A DNA stretch of 64,000 nucleotides from assembly GCA_018333525.1 (NCBI GenBank), contig JAGXTF010000090.1, positions 62,001 through 126,000 of the forward strand, given 5' to 3'. The notes under the pieces are model-generated. The model saw only the letters and a program-made list of their open reading frames with translations, had not been told where the DNA came from and did not search any database. The translations under genes and the position numbers were made by a program. This document shows positions 53,133 through 61,380 of the stretch, in pieces. Position 1 is the first letter of the stretch. Every line of letters starts with the position of its first letter. Source of the stretch: Bacteroidota bacterium (lineage in GTDB: Bacteria > Bacteroidota > Bacteroidia > NS11-12g > UBA955).

Positions 53133-54119
53133 ATGTCATCATTAATAAATCAGGTCAAGATCTTTTCCGGAGGAGCGTCTCAAGCTCTTACACGCGGAAT
53201 CTGTGAATTTTATGGTATTGAACAGGGCAACCTTACGGTGAGCAAGTTCAGCGACGGAGAGTTTCAGCCCGTTTACAATGAAAGTGTGCGCGGTTGCGAC
53301 ATTTTTATTGTACAGAGCACCAATCCGCCAGCAGAAAATTTGTTAGAGCTGCTGATGATGATAGATGCCGGAAAGCGGGCCTCTGCTAATTCCATTACCT
53401 GCATTATTCCCTATTACGGTTTTGCCCGTCAGGACAGGAAAGACAAACCCAGAGTTTCCATTGCCTCTAAAATGGTAGCGGATATTTTGAGTACCGCAGG
53501 CGCGGATCGGGTAATCACCATGGAACTTCACGCACCGCAAATACAGGGATTTTTTAATATCCCCGTGGACCACCTGGAGGGCTCCATCATTTTTGTTCCT
53601 TACATACGCACCCTGAACCAGGACAATCTGGTAATTGCGGCGCCGGATGTGGGAGCCAGCAATCGTATTCGCGAAGTGGCCAAAGCTTTGAATTTGCCTA
53701 TGGTTATTTGCGACAAAGAGAGAAAGCGTGCCAATGAGATTGCCAACATGACTGTGATTGGAGATGTGCAGGGCAAAGAAGTGGTAATCATCGACGATAT
53801 TATTGATACCGGCGGAACCTTGTGTAAAGCCGCAGCCATGTTGAAGGAAAAAGGAGCCATAAGCGTTCGTGCTATGTGCTGCCATCCTGTATTGTCTGGT
53901 AAAGCATATGAGAATATCGACAATTCGGTAATTACCGAATTGGTAGTAACCGATACAATTCCGTTGAAGAGCCATTCCGAAAAGATAAAAATACTATCCG
54001 TGGCACCATTGCTGGCCAGAGCCATTCGCAATGTGCATGAAAACGGAAGTGTGAGCTCACTTTTCAAACAGATTTACAATCCGGGTTCACAAACGAATCT
54101 GGAATTAAAAAGCAACTAA
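53133..54119 (+). CDS. prs: Ribose-phosphate pyrophosphokinase
   Basis: 328 aa from ATG 53133 (MSSLINQVKIFSGG); an earlier ATG at 53088 adds 15 residues. Makes PRPP from ribose-5-phosphate and ATP for nucleotide, His and Trp synthesis. FSDGEFQP, the ATP-site GFARQDRKDKPR, and the PRPP motif VVIIDDIIDTGGT are intact. Follows tRNA-Gln and precedes rplY (13 bases), a common Bacteroidota order. Confidence 0.95.
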   Translation: MSSLINQVKIFSGGASQALTRGICEFYGIEQGNLTVSKFSDGEFQPVYNESVRGCDIFIVQSTNPPAENLLELLMMIDAGKRASANSITCIIPYYGFARQDRKDKPRVSIASKMVADILSTAGADRVITMELHAPQIQGFFNIPVDHLEGSIIFVPYIRTLNQDNLVIAAPDVGASNRIREVAKALNLPMVICDKERKRANEIANMTVIGDVQGKEVVIIDDIIDTGGTLCKAAAMLKEKGAISVRAMCCHPVLSGKAYENIDNSVITELVVTDTIPLKSHSEKIKILSVAPLLARAIRNVHENGSVSSLFKQIYNPGSQTNLELKSN

Positions 54120-54132
54120 AAATAAAAACAAT

Positions 54133-54711
54133 ATGAAAACCATTCTTTTAAAAGGAGAATTGCGCAACGGATTGGGCAGTAGCTCATCCAAAGCACTGCG
54201 CAGCGAAGGGAAAGTGCCATGTGTGATGTATGGTGCCGGCGAGAACTTGAATTTTGCCATTTATCAGGCCGATTTTAAAAACCTGATCTATACTCCCAAT
54301 GTATTTAAAGTTAAAATTGAAGTAGGAGGAAAAACCTATAATGGTATTTTGCAGGACGTTCAGTACCATCCTGTATCCGAAGCTATTTTGCACGTAGATT
54401 TTATGGAAGTAAAAGAAGGAAGTGCTGTAATTATGGAAATTCCAATTCGTGTGGTTGGAAACTCTCCGGGAGTTCGTGCAGGTGGTAAGCTGGTGAAGAA
54501 ATTCAACAAGCTCCGCGTTAGGGGTGCAATTGGTAATCTTCCGGATTATATTGATGTAAATATTGATACATTGGAAATTGGACAGAGTGTAAAAGTGAAA
54601 GAAATATCCGTTACCGGATTTGATATTTTGGATGCAAAAGAAAATGCAATTGTGAGTTGCAAAACCACAAGGGCATTGATGCAGGCCGAAGCAGGTGCAC
54701 CATCGAAATAA
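54133..54711 (+). CDS. rplY: 50S ribosomal protein L25/Ctc
   Basis: 192 aa, the long (TL5/CTC) form. The N-terminal 5S rRNA-binding domain has LRSEGKVPCVMYG and DVQYHPVSEAILHVDFMEV, and the C-terminal beta domain IPIRVVGNSPGVRAGGKL. A strong terminator follows, ending the tRNA-Gln-prs-rplY unit. Confidence 0.95.
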   Translation: MKTILLKGELRNGLGSSSSKALRSEGKVPCVMYGAGENLNFAIYQADFKNLIYTPNVFKVKIEVGGKTYNGILQDVQYHPVSEAILHVDFMEVKEGSAVIMEIPIRVVGNSPGVRAGGKLVKKFNKLRVRGAIGNLPDYIDVNIDTLEIGQSVKVKEISVTGFDILDAKENAIVSCKTTRALMQAEAGAPSK

Positions 54712-54724
54712 ATTATTTATTATT

Positions 54725-54756
54725 AAAAAAAGCCCGGAATTTCCGGGCTTTTTTTA
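54725..54756 (+). terminator. Terminator after rplY
   Basis: AGCCCGG with CCGGGCT around AATTT, flanked by seven A and seven T. Confidence 0.9.
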
Positions 54757-54804
54757 TGTATGGAACCATAACATTTTCCATCGCGGAATGGAAATTATGG
54801 ATTT

Positions 54805-54985
54805 TATTCTTCCATTGTTTGTCATCCTTTTTGCTTTGCCTGCGGCGCAAAAATGGACGCCCAACAATTTCATAAAATATTATTAATCCCGGGGTTGAAA
54901 CCCCGGCTAATCATATTTGACCCCTACGGGGTCAGGCGTTACACCGAAAATTTGGTGTTTCAATCGGTGCATTAAAATGTTACAT
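54805..54985 (-). repeat. Dispersed palindromic repeat, copy B
   Basis: On the minus strand it matches 31767-31920 almost throughout: CGATTGAAAC, GTAAC, TGACCCCGTAGGGGTCAAATAT, GATTAGCCGGGGTTTCAACCCCGGG, ATTTTATGAAATTGTT, CCATTTTTGCGCCG and GATGACAAACAATGG. It fills the gap after the rplY terminator. The rest of the gap (54986-55149) is A+T rich with nothing recognised. Confidence 0.82.
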
Positions 54986-55149
54986 TTGTTTCTATTATAA
55001 ACTCGAGAAAAAAACTTTGCGACCCGGGATGGCCCATTAGAGAAAGTACTATTACATATTCAAAAAAATTCGCAATTAAATGGGAAATAAAAAAGAATAT
55101 TATTATTAAACATTCGAATTATTTACCCATGGAATTCAATATTATGTTC

Positions 55150-56805
55150 TTAATTTTTAATGAATTTCTGATGAAATAAATTTCCATTTTGTTGCAATAG
55201 TAACAAATAGGTACCCTCTGGTAACATGCTGATATCCAAACTTTCCACTGCAATATTCGGTTCTAATAACTTCTTTCCATGGATATCCAAAACAGAAATC
55301 AAACAAGGTGTAGAAAATTGCAAAAAATGATGTACTGGATTTGGTTTTATTTGAACAATATATTTTTCTAAAATACCTTGAGTAGATGCATTTGGAATAT
55401 CATATACATAAAGTTCCTTACCCGAGGTTCCATTTGTAGCATTCATCCAAACCTTTCCACCGCCAACAAATAGCCAGTTCATATCTGAAGAGGCAGTTCC
55501 CGACGCAATTTGATTGAGCATGGTTGTACCTCCAGCTGTTCCATCGCTTCTCCACAATTCAACACCATTGGTTCCATCAGTGCCAACATAATAATAATAT
55601 CCGTTAAATATATATTCACTTCGAATGGTGCGATATAAAGATTCAGTCAATATCTCACCGTTTGTATGTACCACATTCAAACCTGAACCACCATTTGCAT
55701 CTACAATCATAGCTGTTCCTGCAGTACTTCCATCAGAGGCCCACAATTCGTAACCGGAGGCAGAAACCTGTGCAGCAAATAATAATTTTCCTTTAAGCTC
55801 TCCTAATAAATTCATGGTGGTATTTCCATTGCCGGCGGATATGTTTTTTACAATAGCAGTGCCGCTTTGTGTGCCATCCGTTTTCCATAATTCAATACCA
55901 TTAATTCCATCATTGGCATTAAAAAACAAATAACCTCCGGCGACAATAAAATCTGCAGGATAACTGCCAACATTGGTAGTTGTATTGATATTGGCAAGCA
56001 TTTCCACAGTGGTACCATCTGTGCGACATAATTCCACCCCTTCTGCAGTACTTTTTATTCCTGAAAAATATAACCAGCCTTTGTATTCGGTCATGGCATG
56101 CTGGTTGCTCACGGTTCCGGAGCCATTTCCGGGCAGAAAGTCTGTTAGAATTTTTGTTCCGCTCAAAGTACCATCGGTATACCACCATTCCGTGCCATTG
56201 GTAACATCATTGGCCCGGAAATACAATCTATTGCCTGAGACATATAAATTTTCAGGGTTGGAATTAATGGTTCCCGATGCGATATTTTTAACAATTTGTG
56301 TTCCCGAAGTGCTTCCATCTGTCACCCACAATTCATTGCCTACCACACCATCATTTGCAGGAAAATACAGTTTGCCATTAAATATCTGAAACATGATTTG
56401 ACCAGTTCCAAGTCCTGATGTTGAATTAGCACCGATATTCTTCACCATTTTGGTACCGGCACTGCTACCATCTGTTTTCCAAAGTTCTATACCATTAGTT
56501 CCATCATCCGCAATAAAATATACTTCGCCGTTATACTGGGCTGCAACACGATCGTAAAACGAGGATCCACCAGTGTGGATGTCCATAAGCATTTTGGTGC
56601 CGGAACTGGTTCCATCAGAAATCCAGGGTTCTCTTCCATTGATGCCATCGTTTGCAAAGAAAAATGCGCGTTTGTCCGGCAATACGGCGAGAATTTCAGG
56701 ATCACTTCCACCGGCTCCGCTTGCTATGTCCTTAACCAACGTTTGTGCGTATGAAGCTGAAGTCAGGAAGAACAAAAAAGCGGTAAGAGTATTCAGTATT
56801 TTCAT
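55150..56805 (-). CDS. ELWxxDGT-repeat surface protein with T9SS type A domain
   Basis: 551 aa. A signal peptide ends ASYAQ. About nine repeats of roughly 50 residues follow, each with FxANDGxNGxELWxTDGTxxGTxxVKNI, the hallmark of ELWxxDGT proteins (a propeller-like surface fold). The final 75 residues (VQIKPNPVHHFLQFSTP to HQKFIKN) form a type A sorting domain. Function is unknown; probably displayed on the surface. A promoter box TAAATTTG precedes it. Confidence 0.9.
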   Translation of the reverse strand: MKILNTLTAFLFFLTSASYAQTLVKDIASGAGGSDPEILAVLPDKRAFFFANDGINGREPWISDGTSSGTKMLMDIHTGGSSFYDRVAAQYNGEVYFIADDGTNGIELWKTDGSSAGTKMVKNIGANSTSGLGTGQIMFQIFNGKLYFPANDGVVGNELWVTDGSTSGTQIVKNIASGTINSNPENLYVSGNRLYFRANDVTNGTEWWYTDGTLSGTKILTDFLPGNGSGTVSNQHAMTEYKGWLYFSGIKSTAEGVELCRTDGTTVEMLANINTTTNVGSYPADFIVAGGYLFFNANDGINGIELWKTDGTQSGTAIVKNISAGNGNTTMNLLGELKGKLLFAAQVSASGYELWASDGSTAGTAMIVDANGGSGLNVVHTNGEILTESLYRTIRSEYIFNGYYYYVGTDGTNGVELWRSDGTAGGTTMLNQIASGTASSDMNWLFVGGGKVWMNATNGTSGKELYVYDIPNASTQGILEKYIVQIKPNPVHHFLQFSTPCLISVLDIHGKKLLEPNIAVESLDISMLPEGTYLLLLQQNGNLFHQKFIKN

Positions 56806-56818
56806 ATCTAGGGTTTAT

Positions 56819-56826
56819 CAAATTTA
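56819..56826 (-). promoter_or_regulatory. -7 promoter element of the ELWxxDGT gene
   Basis: The minus strand reads TAAATTTG 13 bases before the ATG, just after the sod terminator. Confidence 0.5.
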
Positions 56827-56841
56827 TAAAAACCATATTGC

Positions 56842-56876
56842 AAAAAAAAATCCCGGAACTAATCCGGGATTTTTTA
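56842..56876 (-). terminator. Terminator of the superoxide dismutase gene
   Basis: ATCCCGGA/TCCGGGAT stem flanked by A and T runs. On the minus strand it follows the sod stop. Confidence 0.85.
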
Positions 56877-56889
56877 AAATTTCGTTTCA

Positions 56890-57510
56890 TCAGGCACTTT
56901 GTCCGGTTTTCAGAGCATTTGCATATAACTCTGAAACCTTGGCCCAGTTTACCACATTCCAAAAGGCTGCAATATAATCCGGCCTTCTGTTTTGGTAATT
57001 CAGGTAATAGGCATGTTCCCAAACATCCAGCGCCAAAATTGGCGTGCCTTTTACTTCGGCAATATCCATCAGTGGGTTGTCCTGATTTGGGGTGCTGCTA
57101 ATCACCAGAGCTCCGTTTTGTACTACCAACCAAGCCCAACCAGATCCAAAACGGGTGGTACCCGCGGCTGCAAATTTCTCTTTAAAAGCATCCAGATTGC
57201 CGAATGTGCTGTTGATAGCCTCAGATAGCGGTCCTGTTGGTCCATTTCCGCCATTTGGCGAAAGAAGTAGCCAGAACAGGCTGTGATTCCAGTGCCCACC
57301 ACCATTGTTGCGCACAGCCATGCTGTATTTACTGATATTGGCAATGATCTTTTCTATACTTTCATTGGCGGCATCTGTGTCTTTAATGGCGTTGTTTAAA
57401 TTGGTAACATAGGCCTGATGGTGTTTGCCATAGTGTATTTCCATGGTACGCGCATCAATATGCGGTTCCAGTGCATCGAAATTGTAGGGGAGTGAAGGTA
57501 GTTCAAACAT
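56890..57510 (-). CDS. Superoxide dismutase (Fe/Mn family)
   Basis: 206 aa. Metal ligands are visible: H in [13 protein letters not shown] in [11 protein letters not shown], and D and H in [12 protein letters not shown]. Converts superoxide to oxygen and peroxide in the cytoplasm (no signal peptide). Fe or Mn preference cannot be settled by eye. Its own promoter (TTTG, 21 bases, TAAATTTG) and terminator make it monocistronic. Divergent from pnuC. Confidence 0.96.
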   Translation of the reverse strand: MFELPSLPYNFDALEPHIDARTMEIHYGKHHQAYVTNLNNAIKDTDAANESIEKIIANISKYSMAVRNNGGGHWNHSLFWLLLSPNGGNGPTGPLSEAINSTFGNLDAFKEKFAAAGTTRFGSGWAWLVVQNGALVISSTPNQDNPLMDIAEVKGTPILALDVWEHAYYLNYQNRRPDYIAAFWNVVNWAKVSELYANALKTGQSA

Positions 57511-57544
57511 GATAGTAGTATTAAATGTAACTGTATTAGAGAAA

Positions 57545-57577
57545 CAAATTTAGCAGCATATCGTTTGGATTGCCAAA
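57545..57577 (-). promoter_or_regulatory. Promoter of superoxide dismutase
   Basis: Minus strand TTTG (57574-57577), 21-base spacer, TAAATTTG (57545-57552). The leader to the ATG at 57510 is about 30 bases. Confidence 0.65.
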
Positions 57578-57602
57578 TCCATTTTACAAACCTCTAATTT
57601 TG
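57570..57602 (+). promoter_or_regulatory. Promoter of pnuC
   Basis: TTG (57570-57572), 22-base spacer, TAATTTTG (57595-57602). The TTG start codon lies five bases after the box. It overlaps the -33 region of the divergent sod promoter. Confidence 0.6.
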
Positions 57603-57607
57603 AGGCC

Positions 57608-58228
57608 TTGGCTTCCATTTATTCCTTCTTATCTACTTCAGCGCTCGAATTTTGGGCCGCTTTAACTGCATTGGTATGTGTTTGGCTGGCTGCAAGGAAA
57701 AATGTATGGAACTGGCCGGTAAGTATTGCCTCTACCATTCTCTATTCCATAGTCTTTTACGATTCTCAACTCTATTCCGATTCTCTTTTGCAATTGGTAT
57801 TTATAGGATTTCAGATTTATGGTTGGGCCCAATGGACAAAAAAGTTATCCGGTAAAAATCAAAATTTGGAAAAGGAATCCGCATGGCATAATCCTATACA
57901 TTTTTTGAGCAAACCCCTTCGGTTGACTTATGCTTTCAGCATGATTTTCTCTACTGTGATTTGGTATTTTATTTTAACCAGATTAAAACCAAATGCGAGT
58001 TTACCGGAATTTGATTCAGTGATATTTGTAATAAGCATATATGCCATTTTTCTTCAGGCAAAAAAGGCCATGGAAAATTGGGGCTTGTGGATTTTTGTGA
58101 ATGTCATTTCGGTACCTGTATACATTTATAAAGAATTGTATTTTACATCCGCGGTATATTTTGTTTTTATAGGATTGGCGGTTTATGGAATTCGGGAATG
58201 GAGGAAAAGTGTCAGAGTGAATAAGTAA
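57608..58228 (+). CDS. pnuC: Nicotinamide (mononucleotide) transporter PnuC
   Basis: 206 aa with about seven membrane helices. EFWAALTALVCVWLAARKNVWNWPVSI and YSDSLLQLVFIGFQIYGWAQW are PnuC signatures. Imports an NAD or B-vitamin precursor by facilitated diffusion coupled to phosphorylation. The TTG start at 57608 is immediately downstream of a promoter box, so the message is probably leaderless. No nadR-type kinase gene is adjacent. Confidence 0.92.
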   Translation: MASIYSFLSTSALEFWAALTALVCVWLAARKNVWNWPVSIASTILYSIVFYDSQLYSDSLLQLVFIGFQIYGWAQWTKKLSGKNQNLEKESAWHNPIHFLSKPLRLTYAFSMIFSTVIWYFILTRLKPNASLPEFDSVIFVISIYAIFLQAKKAMENWGLWIFVNVISVPVYIYKELYFTSAVYFVFIGLAVYGIREWRKSVRVNK

Positions 58229-58229
58229 C

Positions 58230-58373
58230 CGAGTTACCGAGTGGCCGAGAAATAAGTGTAAAAGTGATAAGAATATAAGTGTTTAATAGTAACCGAGTGG
58301 CCGAGTGAAAAAGTAACCCAGTAGCCCAGTTAATAGGTACATTACCAAGTAGCGACAAGTCATGACTTGTCGC
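58230..58373. repeat. CCGAGT repeats and perfect 22-bp palindrome
   Basis: 58225-58250 and 58289-58328 carry irregular copies of GTAACCGAGT/GGCCGAGT. At 58352-58373 lies a perfect palindrome with half-site GCGACAAGTCA. It sits between the convergent pnuC and AlbA_2 genes, so it may end both transcripts. Confidence 0.75.
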
Positions 58374-58378
58374 AATCA

Positions 58379-59008
58379 TTAACCCACCAACGAATAAAAC
58401 TCTTCTTTTTCCGTAGTATGGCTGCGGACCATATCAATGGCCATGAAGTTTACAAATATTTTGGAGGCCCTTCTTTTGCCGATATTGAAGCGGTTGCATA
58501 CCTGATTTAAGGTAGTTTTCTCTTGTGTTGCCATAAATTCCAATATGGATTTTTCCAATTTTCCCATTTGAATTACAGTATTGTCTTCGCTGTATTTTCT
58601 TTTCAAAAAATCTACTGTCGTTTTGCTCGCCAGCAAACTTTTATCTGCAGTTCTTACATATACCCACCAACGGTTTTCTTCATCCTTTGCAAAATATGGC
58701 TTGTCTTTTCCTTCTTCAATAATTGCCTCCAATACCATTTTGCCTTCCACTACATGTTCTCTGATTTTTGGAATAATTTCAGGTTTGCAATAAAAACTTC
58801 CTGCCATTTCCAGCATGTATTTTTCTTCTTCACTTTCCACACCGGAAATACTGCGGTTATCCCTCACTCCGATTAGCAGAACGCCACCGCGTGTATTTGC
58901 AAAACTCACCATGGTTTTGGCAATTTTTGATGCACTGGATACGGTTTGTTTGAAGTCCAGATTTACGCCTTCTCCGGCTTGTATGTATTTGGCAATTTGC
59001 CGGTTCAC
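58379..59008 (-). CDS. AlbA_2/Schlafen-type putative DNA-binding regulator
   Basis: 209 aa. The N-terminal AlbA_2 domain has EGVNLDFKQTVSSASKIAKTMVSFANTRGGVLLIGVRDN. The C-terminal winged-helix-like part has ILEFMATQEKTTLNQVCNRFNIGKRRASKIF. Probable transcription regulator or nucleic-acid-binding protein. Its ATG overlaps the TGA of the M16 peptidase gene by four bases, so the two are co-expressed. Confidence 0.85.
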   Translation of the reverse strand: MNRQIAKYIQAGEGVNLDFKQTVSSASKIAKTMVSFANTRGGVLLIGVRDNRSISGVESEEEKYMLEMAGSFYCKPEIIPKIREHVVEGKMVLEAIIEEGKDKPYFAKDEENRWWVYVRTADKSLLASKTTVDFLKRKYSEDNTVIQMGKLEKSILEFMATQEKTTLNQVCNRFNIGKRRASKIFVNFMAIDMVRSHTTEKEEFYSLVG

Positions 59009-60234
59009 TCAGGTAAATACGTTAAATAAGAAAATTGCATGGGATTAAAAATTTCATTGGCAACTTCCAGAATATTTTCGGCACTTATTTTCTCAATTTC
59101 CTTCAATACTTCTTCCAGAGAAATAGCTTTGCCATGGGTGAGAATTCCCTTGCCAATATGCACCATCAGGCCGCTTCGGTTTTCATCTGACATCACCATC
59201 TGTCCGGAAAACTGGCTTTTGAATTTGCCCAATTGCAATTTTCCGAGTTTGTTTTCCCGCAGTTTTTTTAATTCTTTTAGTACCAGTTCCACTGAACGAT
59301 GAATGTATTTTTTTTCTGAACTCAGATAACAATGAAAAATTCCGGCATCGCTATAAGATTGGTAGCCACTTTCCACATGATAGGTAAATCCGTATTTCTC
59401 GCGAATCGCGAGATTTAACCGGGAATTCAATCCGGGGCCACCCAATAAATTATTGAGCAATAACAGGGTCCATTTTTTGGGGTGATCAAAGGAATATGCG
59501 GGCATCCCTAGAATGGTATAACCCTGAATAAAATCAGTTTCACGGGTAATGGCCTGAGGTTGGTATTGAAAGGTATTGTCCTTTCTTTTTCCATTATTTA
59601 ATGCCTTTGGCATGGATGACGAATATTTTTCCATGGCCTGCAAAACGCGGTTTAAAGAGATATTTCCAACCACTGCAAAAACCATATTCCCCGGATGGTA
59701 GTGTTTTCCGGTAAAGTTGAGTATGTCTTTTCTGTTAATGGATTCAAGCGATTCAGTGTTTCCAAGGATGTTGTGACCCAAAGGGTGTGCGCCAAAGACC
59801 ATTTCGTGAAATTCGTCGTAAATATTTTCTTCCGGTGTATCCAGATACATATGAATCTCATCAGAAATTACTTTTTTCTCTTTTAAAAGTTCCGTTTCGG
59901 GTATTACGGAATTGATCACTACATCGCTCAGAATATCTGCAGCACGGCTGAAATGGGTATTTTGAACACTGGCATAAATAGCAGTAATTTCTTTGGTGGT
60001 GAACGCATTCATTTCACCACCGACAACTTCAAGGTGGTTCAGCACATGTATGGTTTTTCTGCGCTTGGTACCCTTAAAAACCATATGTTCGAGACAATGG
60101 GCCAACCCTGGCAGTTCACCGTCGTTCCTGCTTCCTGCATGAATAATATACCCGCAATGAACCAACCTGGTTCCGGTAACTTTTTTGTAAGCAATGCGCA
60201 AGCCGTTGCTGAGGGTATGAAGGCTGTAATCCAT
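59005..60234 (-). CDS. M16 family zinc peptidase
   Basis: 409 aa from ATG 60234 (MDYSLHTLSNGLRIAYK). The frame extends to 60303, but the promoter box at 60245-60252 lies inside that extension. The inverted zinc motif H46-x-x-E49-H50 (LAHCLEHMVFKGT) is intact, with downstream EKKVISDEIHMYLDTPEENIYDEF. The second half has the M16_C R/Y region (GFTYHVESGYQSYSDAG). No signal peptide, so cytoplasmic. Processing-peptidase-like; the substrate is unknown. First gene of a pair with the AlbA_2 regulator. Confidence 0.93.
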   Translation of the reverse strand: MDYSLHTLSNGLRIAYKKVTGTRLVHCGYIIHAGSRNDGELPGLAHCLEHMVFKGTKRRKTIHVLNHLEVVGGEMNAFTTKEITAIYASVQNTHFSRAADILSDVVINSVIPETELLKEKKVISDEIHMYLDTPEENIYDEFHEMVFGAHPLGHNILGNTESLESINRKDILNFTGKHYHPGNMVFAVVGNISLNRVLQAMEKYSSSMPKALNNGKRKDNTFQYQPQAITRETDFIQGYTILGMPAYSFDHPKKWTLLLLNNLLGGPGLNSRLNLAIREKYGFTYHVESGYQSYSDAGIFHCYLSSEKKYIHRSVELVLKELKKLRENKLGKLQLGKFKSQFSGQMVMSDENRSGLMVHIGKGILTHGKAISLEEVLKEIEKISAENILEVANEIFNPMQFSYLTYLPE

Positions 60235-60244
60235 GTGATCCAGG

Positions 60245-60252
60245 CAAAAATA
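60245..60252 (-). promoter_or_regulatory. -7 promoter element of the M16 peptidase gene
   Basis: Minus strand TATTTTTGCC, ten bases before the ATG at 60234. Sets the start of the gene. Confidence 0.5.
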
Positions 60253-60319
60253 AACAAATAGAACTCTGTAATGTTGTCGGCATGTATGGGTTATATTTTG
60301 CATATGCCCACAAGCTCGA

Positions 60320-60351
60320 TTGGCGCCATACCTTTATCTGCATTAACTTTG
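60320..60351 (+). promoter_or_regulatory. Promoter of nrnA
   Basis: TTGG from 60320, 21-base spacer, TAACTTTG (60344-60351), nine bases before ATG 60361. It lies within the longer frame that opens at 60271, ruling out that start. Confidence 0.65.
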
Positions 60352-60360
60352 CAACCATTC

Positions 60361-61380
60361 ATGCGCGCAGATACCATTGCCCCGGTTGCGGAAGGCCTTA
60401 AAACCGGAACATATAAAAACATAGTTATTACCACCCACCACAAGCCCGATGGAGATGCAATGGGTTCATCTCTGGGCCTGTATTTATTTTTAAAACGATA
60501 TGCGCACGTACAAGTAATCACCCCCACCGATTATGCTGATTTTTTAAATTGGCTACCAGGTAATGACGATGTGCTCATTTATGAAGGAAATGAAACAAGA
60601 GCAGAGGAAGTTACCCGAAATGCCGATCTGATTTTTTGCCTGGATTTTAACCGCCTTTCCAGAATCAATGAATTCGGTGAGGTTGTGCGCCAAAGTGAAG
60701 GGGAAAAAGTTCTTATTGACCACCACCTGGAACCTGAGAATTTTGAAGATTACACATTTTGGGACAATCATTCCTCCAGCACTGCAGAATTGATTTATCA
60801 TTTTATACGGGAGTATTTTGGCATGGAATATTTTACAAAAGATATAGCCACCAATTTGTATTGCGGTTTAATGACAGATACCGGTAATTTTCAGCACAAC
60901 AATACCAACGCAACAACGCATCGGGTGGCTGCAGATCTGATTGATTGCGGAATCCATCCAACCGATATTCATGAGAAAGTTTTCGATGTTTTTTCGGAAA
61001 ACCGCAGCAGATTATTCGGTTATTGCATGTATGAAAAGTTGCAAATTATTCCTGAATTACGCACAGCGCTGATTTATTTAACCAGAGAGGAACTGGAGCG
61101 TTTTCAGGTAGTAACCGGCGATACGGAAGGCTTGGTAAATCTGGGCCTGGGAATAAAAAATATTGTGCTTTCCGTTTTAATTATCGACCGAACCAAATTA
61201 ATTAAAATGAGTTTTAGAAGTAAAGGCACATTTGCGGTAAATGAATACGCCGAAAAATATTTCCATGGAGGAGGGCACAAAAACGCTTCGGGTGGCCAAA
61301 GTGAAGATACTCTGGAAAATACAGTGAATAAATTTAAGGAAACCATAGCATTGTATAGAGAGGAATTACAAAAAATATGA
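60361..61380 (+). CDS. nrnA: DHH-family oligoribonuclease/pAp phosphatase
   Basis: 339 aa. ITTHHKPDGDAMGSSLGL (first DHH-type motif), CLDFN, VLIDHHLEP (DHH), CGLMTDTGNFQHNNT and the DHHA1 motif YFHGGGHKNASGG are in order. Removes nano-RNAs and converts 3'-phosphoadenosine 5'-phosphate to AMP. Start chosen by the promoter inside the longer frame. Its stop overlaps the FKBP-like gene (ATGA). Confidence 0.92.
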   Translation: MRADTIAPVAEGLKTGTYKNIVITTHHKPDGDAMGSSLGLYLFLKRYAHVQVITPTDYADFLNWLPGNDDVLIYEGNETRAEEVTRNADLIFCLDFNRLSRINEFGEVVRQSEGEKVLIDHHLEPENFEDYTFWDNHSSSTAELIYHFIREYFGMEYFTKDIATNLYCGLMTDTGNFQHNNTNATTHRVAADLIDCGIHPTDIHEKVFDVFSENRSRLFGYCMYEKLQIIPELRTALIYLTREELERFQVVTGDTEGLVNLGLGIKNIVLSVLIIDRTKLIKMSFRSKGTFAVNEYAEKYFHGGGHKNASGGQSEDTLENTVNKFKETIALYREELQKI

